64,000 nt of DNA from Pedobacter riviphilus (GTDB lineage: Bacteria > Bacteroidota > Bacteroidia > Sphingobacteriales > Sphingobacteriaceae): the NCBI RefSeq assembly GCF_014692875.1, contig NZ_CP061171.1, forward strand, positions 2,046,001-2,110,000, read 5' to 3'. This document shows, piece by piece, positions 30,001 to 39,372 of this stretch. Both the position numbers and the translations under genes were made by a program. Below the pieces are notes generated by a model, which did no database searches, was not told where the DNA came from, and saw only the letters and a list, made by a program, of their open reading frames with translations. The stretch's first letter is position 1; each line of letters begins with the position of its first letter.

Positions 30001-30502
30001 GGATTTGAAAGGAAAAAAAATCAAAAATACAGACATCTCTAAAAACTGGCAGGTAAAATTCGATACGGCTTATAGGGGGCCATCAAAACCAATAATCTTT
30101 AACGAGTTAACCGATTGGACACAAAATACAGATAGTTTGGTTAAATATTATTCAGGAACTGCAATCTACAGCAAAAACTTCACCTTCAATAACGATCTTA
30201 AAGTTAAAATCTGGCTCGATTTAGGCGAATTCTCCAGTATTGCCGAAGTAAAAATCAATGGAATAAACTGCGGCACTTTGTGGACTGCTCCGCACCGTTT
30301 AGAAATCAGTAAAGCCATTAAAAAAGGCGAGAATCAAATTACCATCGAAGTGACAAATACCTGGGCTAACCGTTTAATAGGCGATAGCAAATTGCCAGAA
30401 AATAAAAGAATTACCAAAACAACTGCACCTTTCCGATTGGAAGGTAAAGCTTTAAATCCTGCAGGATTATTAGGGCCGGTAGTAATACAGATGGAAGAGT
30501 AA
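27065..30502 (+). CDS. GH106-type alpha-L-rhamnosidase
   Basis: 1145 residues from ATG 27065, which opens the signal peptide MKFRFSKILIFMLLFCFGF...LFAQ; an in-frame codon at 27014 is in repeat sequence. The N-terminal TIM-barrel start (KPWVFWYWVKGAVSKAGITADLEAMKSNGIAGAYL) and conserved SWECGSQNWSPVFKAEFLKRRGYDL, FTAESIAP and EFWLNSPTHDKPNDM match the GH106 group. The C-terminus is a galactose-binding-like jelly roll (KIWLDLGEFSSIAEVKINGINCGTLWTAP). It should cleave alpha-L-rhamnosyl links in rhamnogalacturonan, outside the cytoplasm. Confidence 0.87.
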   Translation: MKFRFSKILIFMLLFCFGFSASLFAQRNESAKPWVFWYWVKGAVSKAGITADLEAMKSNGIAGAYLMSIQGPDKVPVYSPPAVQLTPEWWQMVEFAMNEAKRLDLKLGMHVSDGFALAGGPWITPELSMQKVVWSKINISNTVTKINLPQPESKENYYKDIAVYAYPSPIGEGISTRTVSPKITASNGADATGLVQPGNKKNFVSNEPCYIQYEFEKPFTCRTVAIKVSGNNYQAQRLAIEVSDDGKNFRSIGRLEAPRHGWQDTDEDVTHSIVPTTARFFRFIYDKKGSEPGSEDLDAAKWKPSLKLVNLELSSEAQLNQFEGKNGSVWRVSKRSAEAEIAKNLCVPLNKIINLTDKLNPDGTLNWKAPKGNWTILRIGHTSTGHTNATGGGGRGLECDKFNPEAVKLQFKNWYGEALKHGGPEIAKKVLSVFHVDSWECGSQNWSPVFKAEFLKRRGYDLTPYLPIMTGLPVESASVSENFLYDVRKTISELVVDQFYKTLAKLAKDQGVTFTAESIAPTMMSDGLMHYKTVDIPMGEFWLNSPTHDKPNDMLDAISGAHIYGKNIIQAEAFTTVRMDWNESPANMKTLQDRNYALGINKLVYHVFTHNPWTDRKPGMTLDGVGLYFQRDQTWWKAGKAWVDYAERTQSLLQQGKPVVDIAVFTGEELPRRSVLPDRLVETLPGIFGADVVEAEKKRLANVGEPLRQIPAGVTHSANMADPENWVNPLRGYAYDSFNPDVLSTATVKDGNVVFESGATYKILIFPGNMKMNPNYQYMSYEVVKKLSELIKAGAKVLIGDKPLYQSGIKQVNQSVFCNAVQEIWDGNFESFRNNDRPVYKKKLGLGHIFRAPFYGETFDALGLKRDLDIHEKVEDKLSSTYTKGIGYTHRVDGEKEIYFITNQENTKKDLHLTFRNSEKSVKTYDAVTDIWQNLSRVNNAFGETNLDLSLHQNQSIFVVMDTPAVYSFYSVSAEKQSKDLKGKKIKNTDISKNWQVKFDTAYRGPSKPIIFNELTDWTQNTDSLVKYYSGTAIYSKNFTFNNDLKVKIWLDLGEFSSIAEVKINGINCGTLWTAPHRLEISKAIKKGENQITIEVTNTWANRLIGDSKLPENKRITKTTAPFRLEGKALNPAGLLGPVVIQMEE

Positions 30503-30528
30503 ATGGAGATTTAATGATTTCAAAATAA

Positions 30529-31119
30529 ATGAAAAAAATAATTGTATTGATTCTGGCTTTTACCCAAACTATTGTTTACGCTCAACAAAAGAAGGTGAAG
30601 GATAATTTTAATGTCCAGATCAGGTTAGAAAAGGGAGATTTAAATAAAGATGGTTTGATCGACAAAACCGTAATTATGATGGATACGATCGATACAGCGG
30701 TTCCATTAAGGTTACAAATATTTTTTTTACAGCCAAATAAGAAATTTAAAATGGTTTTCTCTTCAACTGATGTAATTGAACCCCAATATGTAAACGGTAT
30801 ACATACTAAAAATCAAATCCCTTATTTTTTTATTGAAAACGGATTTTTATTAATGAACACTGAAAAAAATGATGTTCGCTTAGCGTATCAATTCATCTAC
30901 AAAAAAGGAATTTTTCAATTGATTAAAGTCTCTAGCGTAGTTTATGATGGGAAAAATTCGACAACCGAGACTGTATTTAATCTTTTAACAGGAGTGAGAA
31001 CGCAAACTACAATGTTATTGGGTTCCGAAAAAATCTTAAAGAAAAATACAAAGAAAATAATGATCAGGCCATTACCTACGCTTCAGAATCTAAGGACTTT
31101 TGGCAATAAACTAGATTAA
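30529..31119 (+). CDS. Small exported protein with EF-hand-like loop, function unknown
   Basis: 196 residues with signal peptide (MKKIIVLILAFTQTIVYAQ). Residues ~35-50 read EKGDLNKDGLIDKTVIMMD, with the D-x-N-x-D-G-x-I-D spacing of a calcium-binding or FG-GAP-type loop. The remainder is mixed beta sequence with no other motif I recognise. It starts 26 nt after the GH106 gene and 45 nt before the GH127 gene, so it is probably co-transcribed. Confidence 0.6.
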   Translation: MKKIIVLILAFTQTIVYAQQKKVKDNFNVQIRLEKGDLNKDGLIDKTVIMMDTIDTAVPLRLQIFFLQPNKKFKMVFSSTDVIEPQYVNGIHTKNQIPYFFIENGFLLMNTEKNDVRLAYQFIYKKGIFQLIKVSSVVYDGKNSTTETVFNLLTGVRTQTTMLLGSEKILKKNTKKIMIRPLPTLQNLRTFGNKLD

Positions 31120-31164
31120 TAACACCAAAACAAGAAACATTTGCAGTTTAAAAACTAAAAAATA

Positions 31165-33228
31165 ATGAAAAAGCTATCCCATATAAGCAAAAATTTTGTC
31201 CTGCATACTTTACGAGTTCAGGTAATTGTTTGTGTAGCGCTTTTTCTAACGTTAAGTGCTAAAGCACAAGACAAAGCTTTGGTTAATACGTCAAATTCGC
31301 CTTATGCGAAATTGCACAGCATCAATATGACGGATGTAACCTGGACAAAAGGATTTTGGGCCGACCGCTTTAAAGTAGCCACCGAAACCATGGTACCCAA
31401 TATGTGGGCCATTTATAACGATCCCAAGATCAGTCATGCTTTTGAAAATTTCAAAATTGCAGCAGGCTTAGATACGGGTTCGCATGCTGGTCCATCTTTC
31501 CATGATGGCGATTATTACAAAACCCTGGAGGCTGTAGCTGTTTTATATGCTTCAACTAAAAACCCGAAACTGAACGAAATGATGGATAAGGCCATTGTGG
31601 TAATCGGTAAATCACAACGCGACGATGGTTACATCTATACCAAAGCAATGATTGAGCAGCGCAAAACAGGGTCTAAAAACCAGTTTCAGGATAGGTTGAG
31701 CTTCGAATCGTACAATATAGGCCATTTAATGACAGCTGGCTGCATCCATTACCGTGCAACCGGAAAAACTACTTTGCTCAACATTGCTAAAAAAGCGACA
31801 GATTATCTGTATAATTTCTATAAATCTGCTTCGCCAACATTAGCACGAAATGCGATTTGTCCATCGCATTACATGGGTGTTGTAGAAATGTACCGCACCA
31901 CAAAAGATCCCCGGTATTTAGAACTGGCCCAACATTTAATCGCCATCAAAGGTAAAATTGATGATGGTACAGATGATAACCAGGATCGCATTCCTTTTCT
32001 ACAACAAACGAAGGCCATGGGCCATGCCGTTCGTGCCAACTACCTTTATGCGGGTGTAGCTGATTTATACGCCGAAACGGGTAAAGATTCGCTATTAAAT
32101 ACTTTAAATTTAATGTGGGACGATGTCAATCAGCACAAAATGTACATTACAGGTGGTTGTGGCTCGCTATATGATGGGACTTCGCCCGATGGCACATCTT
32201 ATAACCCGACCGATGTGCAGAAAATCCACCAGGCTTTTGGCCGCGATTTTCAATTGCCCAATTTTACCGCACACAACGAAACCTGCGCCAACATTGGTAA
32301 CGTACTCTGGAACTGGCGCATGTTGCAGATTACAGGCGATGCAAAATATGCTGATGTAATGGAACTGGCCTTACACAATAGCGTTCTGTCTGGAATTAGT
32401 TTGGATGGAAAAAACTTTTTATACACCAATCCTTTGGCGCAATCAGACGATTTACCTTTTAAACAACGCTGGTCGAAAGATAGGGTGCCCTATATTGCAT
32501 TATCCAATTGCTGTCCGCCTAATGTGGTACGCACTATAGCCGAAGTAAGCGATTATGCCTACAGTACTTCAGATAAAGGCCTATGGTTTAATTTATATGG
32601 TGGCAATAACCTCAATACTACATTAACCAATGGTCAGAAAATTTCTTTATCGCAAGAAACCAATTATCCCTGGGATGGGAAGATCAAAATCAGCATTAAG
32701 GAAATAGGGAATAAAGCTTATTCATTATTTTTGAGAATCCCGTCGTGGACACATAATGCACAGATCACAATCAATGGAAAAACTGAAAATGTTAAAGCCA
32801 TTTCCGGAACTTACGCAGAAATCAGCCGCGTTTGGAAAAACGGTGATGTAATAGAATTAAATCTCCCTATGGATGCCACTTTGATTGAAGCCAATCCTTT
32901 GGTTGAAGAAAACAGGAATCAGGTAGCGGTAAAACGCGGACCAATTGTTTATTGCCTGGAATCGACAGATTTACCTGGTAAAAGTATTTTTAATGCTTTT
33001 ATTCCGGCTTCAACGAAATTTGAAGTCAAACCCATTAATATCGATGGTGCTGCGATGATGAGTTTGGTAGGAAATGCAAAAATGGTAGGGCCAAACAACT
33101 GGAAAAATGTGTTGTACAGACCGATTGAAGATAAAAATACAACAACAGAAATTAAACTGGTGCCATATTTTGCCTGGGGAAACCGTGGTCATTCAGAAAT
33201 GTCGGTATGGCTGCCAGTGAGTAGATAA
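31165..33228 (+). CDS. GH127 beta-L-arabinofuranosidase
   Basis: 687 residues with signal peptide (VQVIVCVALFLTLSAKAQ). The GH127 catalytic set is present: Glu372 and Cys374 in AHNETCANIG and the Cys449-Cys450 pair in LSNCCPPNVVRT, which in this family make a zinc-cysteine site with a nucleophilic cysteine. Other conserved blocks are FHDGDYYKTLEAVAVLYA and YITGGCGSLYDGTSPDG. It releases beta-L-arabinofuranose; the ara operon at 37.6-41.8 kb provides a route for the product. Confidence 0.92.
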   Translation: MKKLSHISKNFVLHTLRVQVIVCVALFLTLSAKAQDKALVNTSNSPYAKLHSINMTDVTWTKGFWADRFKVATETMVPNMWAIYNDPKISHAFENFKIAAGLDTGSHAGPSFHDGDYYKTLEAVAVLYASTKNPKLNEMMDKAIVVIGKSQRDDGYIYTKAMIEQRKTGSKNQFQDRLSFESYNIGHLMTAGCIHYRATGKTTLLNIAKKATDYLYNFYKSASPTLARNAICPSHYMGVVEMYRTTKDPRYLELAQHLIAIKGKIDDGTDDNQDRIPFLQQTKAMGHAVRANYLYAGVADLYAETGKDSLLNTLNLMWDDVNQHKMYITGGCGSLYDGTSPDGTSYNPTDVQKIHQAFGRDFQLPNFTAHNETCANIGNVLWNWRMLQITGDAKYADVMELALHNSVLSGISLDGKNFLYTNPLAQSDDLPFKQRWSKDRVPYIALSNCCPPNVVRTIAEVSDYAYSTSDKGLWFNLYGGNNLNTTLTNGQKISLSQETNYPWDGKIKISIKEIGNKAYSLFLRIPSWTHNAQITINGKTENVKAISGTYAEISRVWKNGDVIELNLPMDATLIEANPLVEENRNQVAVKRGPIVYCLESTDLPGKSIFNAFIPASTKFEVKPINIDGAAMMSLVGNAKMVGPNNWKNVLYRPIEDKNTTTEIKLVPYFAWGNRGHSEMSVWLPVSR

Positions 33229-33239
33229 TGTAATAGGGG

Positions 33240-33333
33240 CGTCATTCCCAACTTGATTGGGAACCACGAAGTGCTCATCGGAGATAATCCTAATGCAAAA
33301 AGCCTTAAGATTCCCGCCTGCGCGGGAATGACG
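33240..33333. repeat. Palindromic repeat, CGTCATTCCC family, inverted relative to 21407
   Basis: CGTCATTCCCAACTTGATTG at the left matches the reverse complement of the right end of the 21407 element; CGCGGGAATGACG closes it. It sits between the GH127 and acetylesterase genes and adds a false 36-codon N-terminal extension to the latter. Confidence 0.85.
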
Positions 33334-33360
33334 AATATTTTTAAAGCAGAAAAAACAAAA

Positions 33361-34788
33361 ATGAAACTAAAACTTTTCATATTCTTAAACCTCACTTGTT
33401 GCCTTATTGCGTCAGCAACAGTAAAACCTGCATCGATTTTTACCGATCACATGGTGTTACAACAACAAAGCAATGTAGCCATATGGGGCTGGGCCAAACC
33501 TGCTGCCAAGGTAAAAATCAATACCTCCTGGAACAAACGGCACTACACCATTATTACTGATCAGGCGGGTAAATGGAAAATAAAAATTGCGACTCCATCA
33601 GCCGGAGGCCCATATCATATTGAATTAAATGATGGCGAAAAACTTGTCCTGACCGATATTTTAATTGGCGAAGTTTGGTTCTGTGGTGGCCAATCGAACA
33701 TGGAAATGCCCATGAAAGGATTTAAAAGTCAGCCGATAATTGGTTCAAATGAGGCCATTCTAAAATCTGCAAATAAAAACATCAGGCTTTACACTGTTCC
33801 GCGTTCTTCTGTAACCGAACGGCAAGAAAACAGCAAAGCTTCACAATGGAAATTAGCTTTCCCGGAAACTGTTGCCAATTTTAGCGCAACCGCTTATTAC
33901 TTCGGTTCCTTATTAAGCGAGATGTTAAATATTCCTATCGGGATCATTAACGATAGTTATGGCGGTTCTACAATCGAGGCCTGGATGTCGCCCGAGGATT
34001 TAAAAGCATTCCCCGAGGTTAAAATCCCCTCAAAAACCGACAGCATAAAAGAAGTAAGCAGAACGCCCACAACGTTGTATAATGGCATGCTTTATCCTGT
34101 AATTGGTTATGGCATAAGAGGTGCCATCTGGTATCAGGGCGAATCGAATTATGAACGTCCAGACCGTTACGAAGACTTATTGCCTGCGATGGTTTCTTCC
34201 TGGAGAAAAAATTGGGATAATGGCGATTTTCCTTTCTACTATGCGCAAATCGCACCGTACAACTATGCCCAATTGCCACCTTATCATGTTGGTGGAAAAT
34301 TTAACTCGGCCTTTTTACGGGATGCACAACGTAAATCCCTAACTAAAATTCCAAATTCGGGAATGGCTGTTTTAATGGATATTGGCGAGGAAAAATCCAT
34401 CCATCCTGCAAACAAAAAACAGGGCGGAACACGTTTGGCTTACCTGGCCTTATCTCAAACCTATAGTATAAAAGGTTTTGGTGCATTAAGTCCGAATTAT
34501 GAATCTTTGAACATCGATAAAAATAAAGCAGTTATTAAGTTCCAAAATGTAACAAATGGCTTAACTTCATTTGGCAAAGATTTGGTCTTATTTGAAGTAG
34601 CAGGAGCAGACCATAAATTTTATCCCGCTAAAGCCACTATAACAGGAAGTAGCATCACCGTTTCCGCAGAACAGGTTAAAGCACCGGTGGCTGTTCGTTA
34701 TGCCTTTAAAGATTTTGTAACCGGCGATTTATTCGGAAACGATGGCTTACCCGTTTCCTCATTCCGCACCGATAATTGGGAGAATTAG
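33361..34788 (+). CDS. Sialate O-acetylesterase-type (SGNH/SASA) carbohydrate esterase
   Basis: 475 residues from ATG 33361, which begins a signal peptide (MKLKLFIFLNLTCCLIASA); the ATG at 33253 is in repeat sequence. The N-terminal beta domain (FTDHMVLQQQSNVAIWGWA) is followed by the SGNH block with Ser112 in WFCGGQSNMEMP, then NDSYGGSTIEAWMS, AIWYQGESN and the Asp/His segment MDIGEEKSIHP. Family members remove O-acetyl groups from sugars; here acetylated rhamnogalacturonan is a plausible substrate. It lies in the same direction as GH127 and the DUF5703-type gene. Confidence 0.87.
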   Translation: MKLKLFIFLNLTCCLIASATVKPASIFTDHMVLQQQSNVAIWGWAKPAAKVKINTSWNKRHYTIITDQAGKWKIKIATPSAGGPYHIELNDGEKLVLTDILIGEVWFCGGQSNMEMPMKGFKSQPIIGSNEAILKSANKNIRLYTVPRSSVTERQENSKASQWKLAFPETVANFSATAYYFGSLLSEMLNIPIGIINDSYGGSTIEAWMSPEDLKAFPEVKIPSKTDSIKEVSRTPTTLYNGMLYPVIGYGIRGAIWYQGESNYERPDRYEDLLPAMVSSWRKNWDNGDFPFYYAQIAPYNYAQLPPYHVGGKFNSAFLRDAQRKSLTKIPNSGMAVLMDIGEEKSIHPANKKQGGTRLAYLALSQTYSIKGFGALSPNYESLNIDKNKAVIKFQNVTNGLTSFGKDLVLFEVAGADHKFYPAKATITGSSITVSAEQVKAPVAVRYAFKDFVTGDLFGNDGLPVSSFRTDNWEN

Positions 34789-34798
34789 TAATTTTAAA

Positions 34799-37161
34799 AT
34801 GAATTTATCCACGGAGACACTAAGCGCACCAAGTATTTTATTTAAGAACTTAAATGTTCTGATATGCCTTATATGGTCAAAAAATGTAAACCTTTTCTTG
34901 GTGTACTCCATATCTTTGTGCTTCCTCACCTCAAATACTTTTTCGCAAGAAAAAGTCTCAAATAACGTAGTTTGGAATACCCAAAGCCTTAATTCATCAG
35001 CATCCATGCCTGTAGGTGGAGGCGATATCGGCCTTAACCTCTGGGTAGAAAATGGTAATGTTTACCTCTATCTATCCAAAAGCGGCACCTTCGACGAGAA
35101 TAATACCTTGCTTAAGCTTGGTCGTGTAAAACTCAAATTATCCCCAAACCCTTTCCAGGGGAAATCATTTAAACAAGAACTGATCTTAAAAGATGGTTAC
35201 GCCCAGGTCTCAGGCTCAAACGGTAAATTAAGCACAAAAATCAATGTTTGGGTAGATGTTTTTAATCCGGTTATCCATTTAGACATTAAATCCAGCCAAA
35301 ACATCATAACCGAAGCCAGTTACGAAAGCTGGCGCTTTGAAGACCGCATCACAAAAGGCAAAGAGAACAACCAAAATTCGTATAAATGGGCGCCTCAGGG
35401 CATTGTAAAAACCTTTAAAGATGAAATTGCTTTTAAAAACAATACCGTTCAATTTTACCATCAAAATAAACCCGAGACCGTATTCGATATTACAGTAAAA
35501 CAACAAGGTCTTGATGATAGAAAGGCCGAATTGTTCAATCCGTTAAAAAACCTGATTTTCGGCGGCTCAATGCAGGGCGACAACCTGTTTCCGGCAGGCA
35601 ATGATGAAGGTATTTATTTAAGTACACCTTTTAAAGCCTGGACTTTGAAAAGTAAAAAAGCTTCGCGTTCAAATCACATTACCATTGCTTTACATACAGT
35701 TAAAACTGAATCAATTTATGATTGGGAAAAACAATTAACTTCATTAAAAATTAATAACAATCATAAAGCCAGTATAAAATGGTGGAATGATTACTTTGAA
35801 AAGAGTTTCATTTACATCAATTCGAAAGATGGATCAGCTAATCAATCGGCTAAAAATTATCAGCTATTCAGGTATATGTTGGGTTGCAATGCCTTTGGCA
35901 AATACCCTACGAAATTTAATGGCGGTTTATTTACCTTCGATCCACAACTTACTGATACGGCGCTGAAATATACACCCGATTTCAGGAATTGGGGAGGAGG
36001 TACCCACACCGCACAAAACCAACGGTTGGTCTATTGGCCGATGTTAAAAAGCGGTGATTTTGAGATGATGAAACCTCAATTCGATTTCTACCTGGATTTG
36101 TTAAAAAATGCTGAAATCAGAACGCAGTCTGCCTGGGGACATAATGGTGCCAGTTTTACAGAGCAATTGGAAAATTTTGGATTACCAAACCTGCAGAATA
36201 TGGCTGGAAACGTCCTGCCGATTTTGACAAAGGCATGGAATACAATGCCTGGTTAGAATATGAGTGGGATACCGCTTTAGAGTTTTGTATGATGATTTTG
36301 GAAACAGAAAGGTATAATGGTAATAATATCGAAAAATATCTTCCATTGATTGAAAGTTCACTTGCCTTTTTCAAAGAACACTATACTTATTTAGCCAAAC
36401 AGCGCGGAGCAAAAGCTTTAGATGCCGATGGACATTTGGTTTTGTACCCTGGCTCTGGTGCCGAAACCTATAAAATGGCCTATAACTCCACCTCAACCAT
36501 TGCTGCACTAAAAACCGTTATAGAACGACTTCTGGAGCATCCCAATTTATCTGAAAAGCAAAAATCAGAATGGAAAGCCATGCTAAAAACCATTCCACCA
36601 ATCAGTTTTAGAACATTTGACGGCCACACCACAATTGCTCCGGCAAAACTTTGGGAGCGCATTAACAATACAGAAGGCCCGCAGTTGTATCCTGTTTATC
36701 CATGGGGAATTTACGGAATTGGTAAACCTGGTTTAGACACCGCTATCAATACCTTTAAATACGATACAGATGTATTGAAATTTCGCAGTTATATCGGCTG
36801 GAAACAGGACAATATTTTTGCAGCAAGATTAGGTTTAACTGAAGATGCTGCAAAATTAACCGAAGCAAAATTAAAAGACTCGGGAAGGAGATTCCCGGCA
36901 TTCTGGGGACCTGGTTTCGACTGGACACCAGACCATAATTGGGGTGGCTCGGGTATGATCGGTTTACAGGAAATGCTGATGCAGGTAGACGGAAAAAAGA
37001 TTTATCTTTATCCTGCATGGCCTAAAGAGTGGGATGTACATTTCAAGCTATATGCACCTTACCAAACAACCGTTGAAGGGCAGTTGAAGGATGGAAAATT
37101 AATAGATTTAAAAGTATGGCCTGAATCAAGAAAGGCAGATGTAATTAATATGATTAATTAA
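34799..37161 (+). pseudogene. DUF5703-type glycoside hydrolase-like protein, split by a one-base deletion
   Basis: The two frames (34799-36256 and 36235-37161) join into one protein if one C is restored in the CC at 36190-36191: the sequence then reads GLPNPAEYGWKRPADFDKGMEYNAWLEYEWD without a break. Residues after the signal peptide (NLFLVYSISLCFLTSNTFSQ) fit DUF5703 (NNVVWNTQSLNSSASMPVGGGDIGLNLW). The distal half is an (alpha/alpha)6 barrel-like region (WGPGFDWTPDHNWGGSGMIGLQEML). Probably a periplasmic glycosidase related to GH95-like enzymes. The start is uncertain because a CCACGGAGACAC repeat overlaps the first codons. Assembly error or true decay cannot be separated here. Confidence 0.7.
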
Positions 37162-37183
37162 AGTGGCTAAGGTTTAGCCACTT
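37161..37183 (+). terminator. Hairpin after the DUF5703-type gene
   Basis: AAGTGGCTAA-GGT-TTAGCCACTT is a perfect 10-bp stem with a 3-nt loop, beginning at the stop codon. The T-tract is weak. It probably ends the long plus-strand glycan locus. Confidence 0.5.
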
Positions 37184-37329
37184 CGTCATGCTGATCCGAT
37201 TGCTATCGGATTTATTTTACAAGTAGGGTAGTATTTTCAATTGTCTTGTAGCTACTTCGTGGTCAGCATCTATCTAAAAAAGACCCTGAAATGAGTTCAG
37301 GGTGACGATCAATATAAAATTAGTAAAAA

Positions 37330-37474
37330 ATGGATTTACAATTAAAAGAAAAACGTTAGTCCTACCAATTATATTACGCATCAGGTTAAATTTGAAGAAG
37401 TAAAAGATAAGTTTGAAAGCTGGTTAGATCCAAAGAATGGGGTGATTAAAGCAATGGTTAGTGTAGGATTGTAG
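37330..37474 (+). pseudogene. Remnants of two dehydrogenase genes in the 424-nt gap
   Basis: 37330-37359 encodes MDLQLKEKR then stop, like the first residues of many SDR dehydrogenases. From 37352, in another frame, KNVSPTNYITHQVKFEEVKD continues to KFESWLDPKNGVIKAMVSVGL and a stop at 37474. This looks like the last ~40 residues of a zinc-type medium-chain alcohol dehydrogenase. The two fragments abut, consistent with a deletion that removed the body of both genes. The rest of the gap (37184-37329, 37475-37527) shows short palindromic bits but no gene. Confidence 0.5.
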
Positions 37475-37527
37475 ATGGTATTTTAGTTACGATCAAAGGG
37501 AATGACAATCACAGGATGACGATTGCA

Positions 37528-37560
37528 TAAAAAAGCCGATAATCAAATGATTACCGGCTT
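37528..37560 (-). terminator. araA: Rho-independent terminator of the ara operon
   Basis: On the minus strand AAGCCGGTAATC-ATTT-GATTATCGGCTT is a 12-bp stem (one mismatch) followed by a six-T run (plus-strand A's at 37529-37534). It lies 25 nt after the araA stop. Confidence 0.85.
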
Positions 37561-37585
37561 CAGCATTGAGCGTGCTTTATTAAAA

Positions 37586-39076
37586 TTACTTATAAAAAAC
37601 CTCATTCCAATGCAATTCATTCCTGAATTGATTGATTTTGGTATCAGCGCCAATATTTACATATTCTAAGCCGGCAATATTCGCAAAATCTAGTAAATGC
37701 TCCGTTGTTAAATTCTGGCTATAAGCCGTATGGTGGGCACCACCAGCATAAATCCACGCTGCACAACCCGTTTTCATATCAGGTAATGGTTTCCAGAGCA
37801 CACGGGCTACCGGTAAGTTTGGTAAATCATGTTCAGCTTCAACAGCTTTTACTTCGTTCACCAACAAACGGAAACGGTTGCCCATATCTATTAAAGATGC
37901 ATTTAAAGCATCGCCACCAGCAACGTTAAAAACCAAACGCGCAGGATCGGCTTTACCACCAATACCTAATGGATGAACTTCAAGACTTGCCTTACCACTT
38001 GCCAATGAAGCATCAACCTCAAGCATATGTGAGCCTAAAACCATCGAATTTTCCGGATCGAAGTGATAGGTATAATCTTCCATAAATGCATTACCACCGG
38101 CTAAACCTGCACCCATTACCTTGCAGGCACGTACTAATGCCGCAGTTTTCCAATCACCCTCACCAGCAAAACCATAACCATCAGCCATTAAACGCTGTGC
38201 TGCGATTCCTGGCAACTGGATCATACCGTGTAAATCTTCAAAAGTATCAGAGAAGCCTTTAAAACCCCCATCTTCTAGAAATTTCCTTAATCCCAATTCA
38301 ATTTTGGCCGCCTCGTAAACAGATGAATGCCTTGCACCACCTGCTTTTAAATCGTCGGCTATTTCGTAGGTAGCCTCGTATTCTTTTAATAAAGCCTGAA
38401 TGGCATCTTCACTTATTCCATTAATTACGGCTACCAAATCACCTATACCATAAGTATTTACAGCAAAACCGAATTTCATTTCAGCTTCCACCTTATCGCC
38501 ATCTGTAACCGCAACATAACGCATATTATCGCCAAAACGAACAAATTTAGCGCCCTGCCAATCGTGCCAACCGGCGGCAGCCCTGCACCAGGTATCGATC
38601 TGTTTAGCCACTTCTTCATCCTGCCAATGACCAACAACTACTTTACGGTCTTTACGCATCCGCGAAACCATAAAACCAAATTCACGGTCGCCGTGTGCAC
38701 TTTGATTCAGGTTCATGAAATCCATATCAATGGTATTCCATGGGATATCGCGATTAAACTGCGTGTGTAAGTGCAATAAAGGTTTTTGCAGCACATTCAA
38801 ACCCCTGATCCACATTTTAGCAGGAGAGAAGGTATGCATCCAGGTAATTACCCCAATACAGTTCTCATCAATATTGGCTTGTTGTAAGGTTTCAAAAATT
38901 TCTTCAGTCGTTTTTACAATCGGCTTGTACACTACCGAAACAGAAATACTTCCGTTCTGGTTTAACGAATCAGCTACTTGCTGGGCATGCGCCGCTACTT
39001 GTTTTAAGGTTTCTTCACCATACAAATGTTGTGTACCAGTAATAAACCAAACTTGTAATTTTTTTAAATCAATCAT
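37586..39076 (-). CDS. araA: L-arabinose isomerase
   Basis: 496 residues, normal for AraA. Signature stretches include [20 protein letters not shown] at the N-terminus, [53 protein letters not shown] and GGAHHTAYS. Metal-binding Glu and His residues of the family fall in GEGDW, EDYTYHF and GGAHHT. It converts L-arabinose to L-ribulose in the cytoplasm. It is the last gene of the minus-strand ara unit, with a terminator just beyond. Confidence 0.97.
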   Translation of the reverse strand: MIDLKKLQVWFITGTQHLYGEETLKQVAAHAQQVADSLNQNGSISVSVVYKPIVKTTEEIFETLQQANIDENCIGVITWMHTFSPAKMWIRGLNVLQKPLLHLHTQFNRDIPWNTIDMDFMNLNQSAHGDREFGFMVSRMRKDRKVVVGHWQDEEVAKQIDTWCRAAAGWHDWQGAKFVRFGDNMRYVAVTDGDKVEAEMKFGFAVNTYGIGDLVAVINGISEDAIQALLKEYEATYEIADDLKAGGARHSSVYEAAKIELGLRKFLEDGGFKGFSDTFEDLHGMIQLPGIAAQRLMADGYGFAGEGDWKTAALVRACKVMGAGLAGGNAFMEDYTYHFDPENSMVLGSHMLEVDASLASGKASLEVHPLGIGGKADPARLVFNVAGGDALNASLIDMGNRFRLLVNEVKAVEAEHDLPNLPVARVLWKPLPDMKTGCAAWIYAGGAHHTAYSQNLTTEHLLDFANIAGLEYVNIGADTKINQFRNELHWNEVFYK

Positions 39077-39111
39077 TACTATTTATGTTATTTTTAATTT
39101 ATTTAATCTTC

Positions 39112-39144
39112 AAACCTCACAGGTTTTAAAAACCTGTGAGGTTT
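39112..39144. repeat. Palindrome AAACCTCACAGG... between araD and araA
   Basis: AAACCTCACAGGTTTT and AAAACCTGTGAGGTTT flank one A. It is the same design as 11373-11405. It lies 36 nt before the araA start, so it could weaken or process the araD-araA transcript. The rest of the 296-nt gap holds further short inverted bits (GACTAAAGACTTTAGACTCG region) and no gene. Confidence 0.7.
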
Positions 39145-39372
39145 ACTCCTGCGGTTGGGTTCATGTCCACTCCAATCAGGTTTAGGTTACTTAGGTAAAC
39201 CTTAAAGGTTAAACCCGACAGCAGCGGCAGCTCCCGATTCTTCAACTGGACTACAGCGAATGGCGGGTCTTTAGTTCCCCAAGCACCACTGTACCTGCTT
39301 TCCAAAACTTATTATACAACGCTATCTCTGCACCCAAGACTAAAGACTTTAGACTCGTGACTAAAGACTACC

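Noticed and set aside
38715..39185. Plus-strand ORF of 156 codons opposite araA
   Set aside because: It is antisense to the strongly conserved N-terminal half of L-arabinose isomerase, with no recognisable family.
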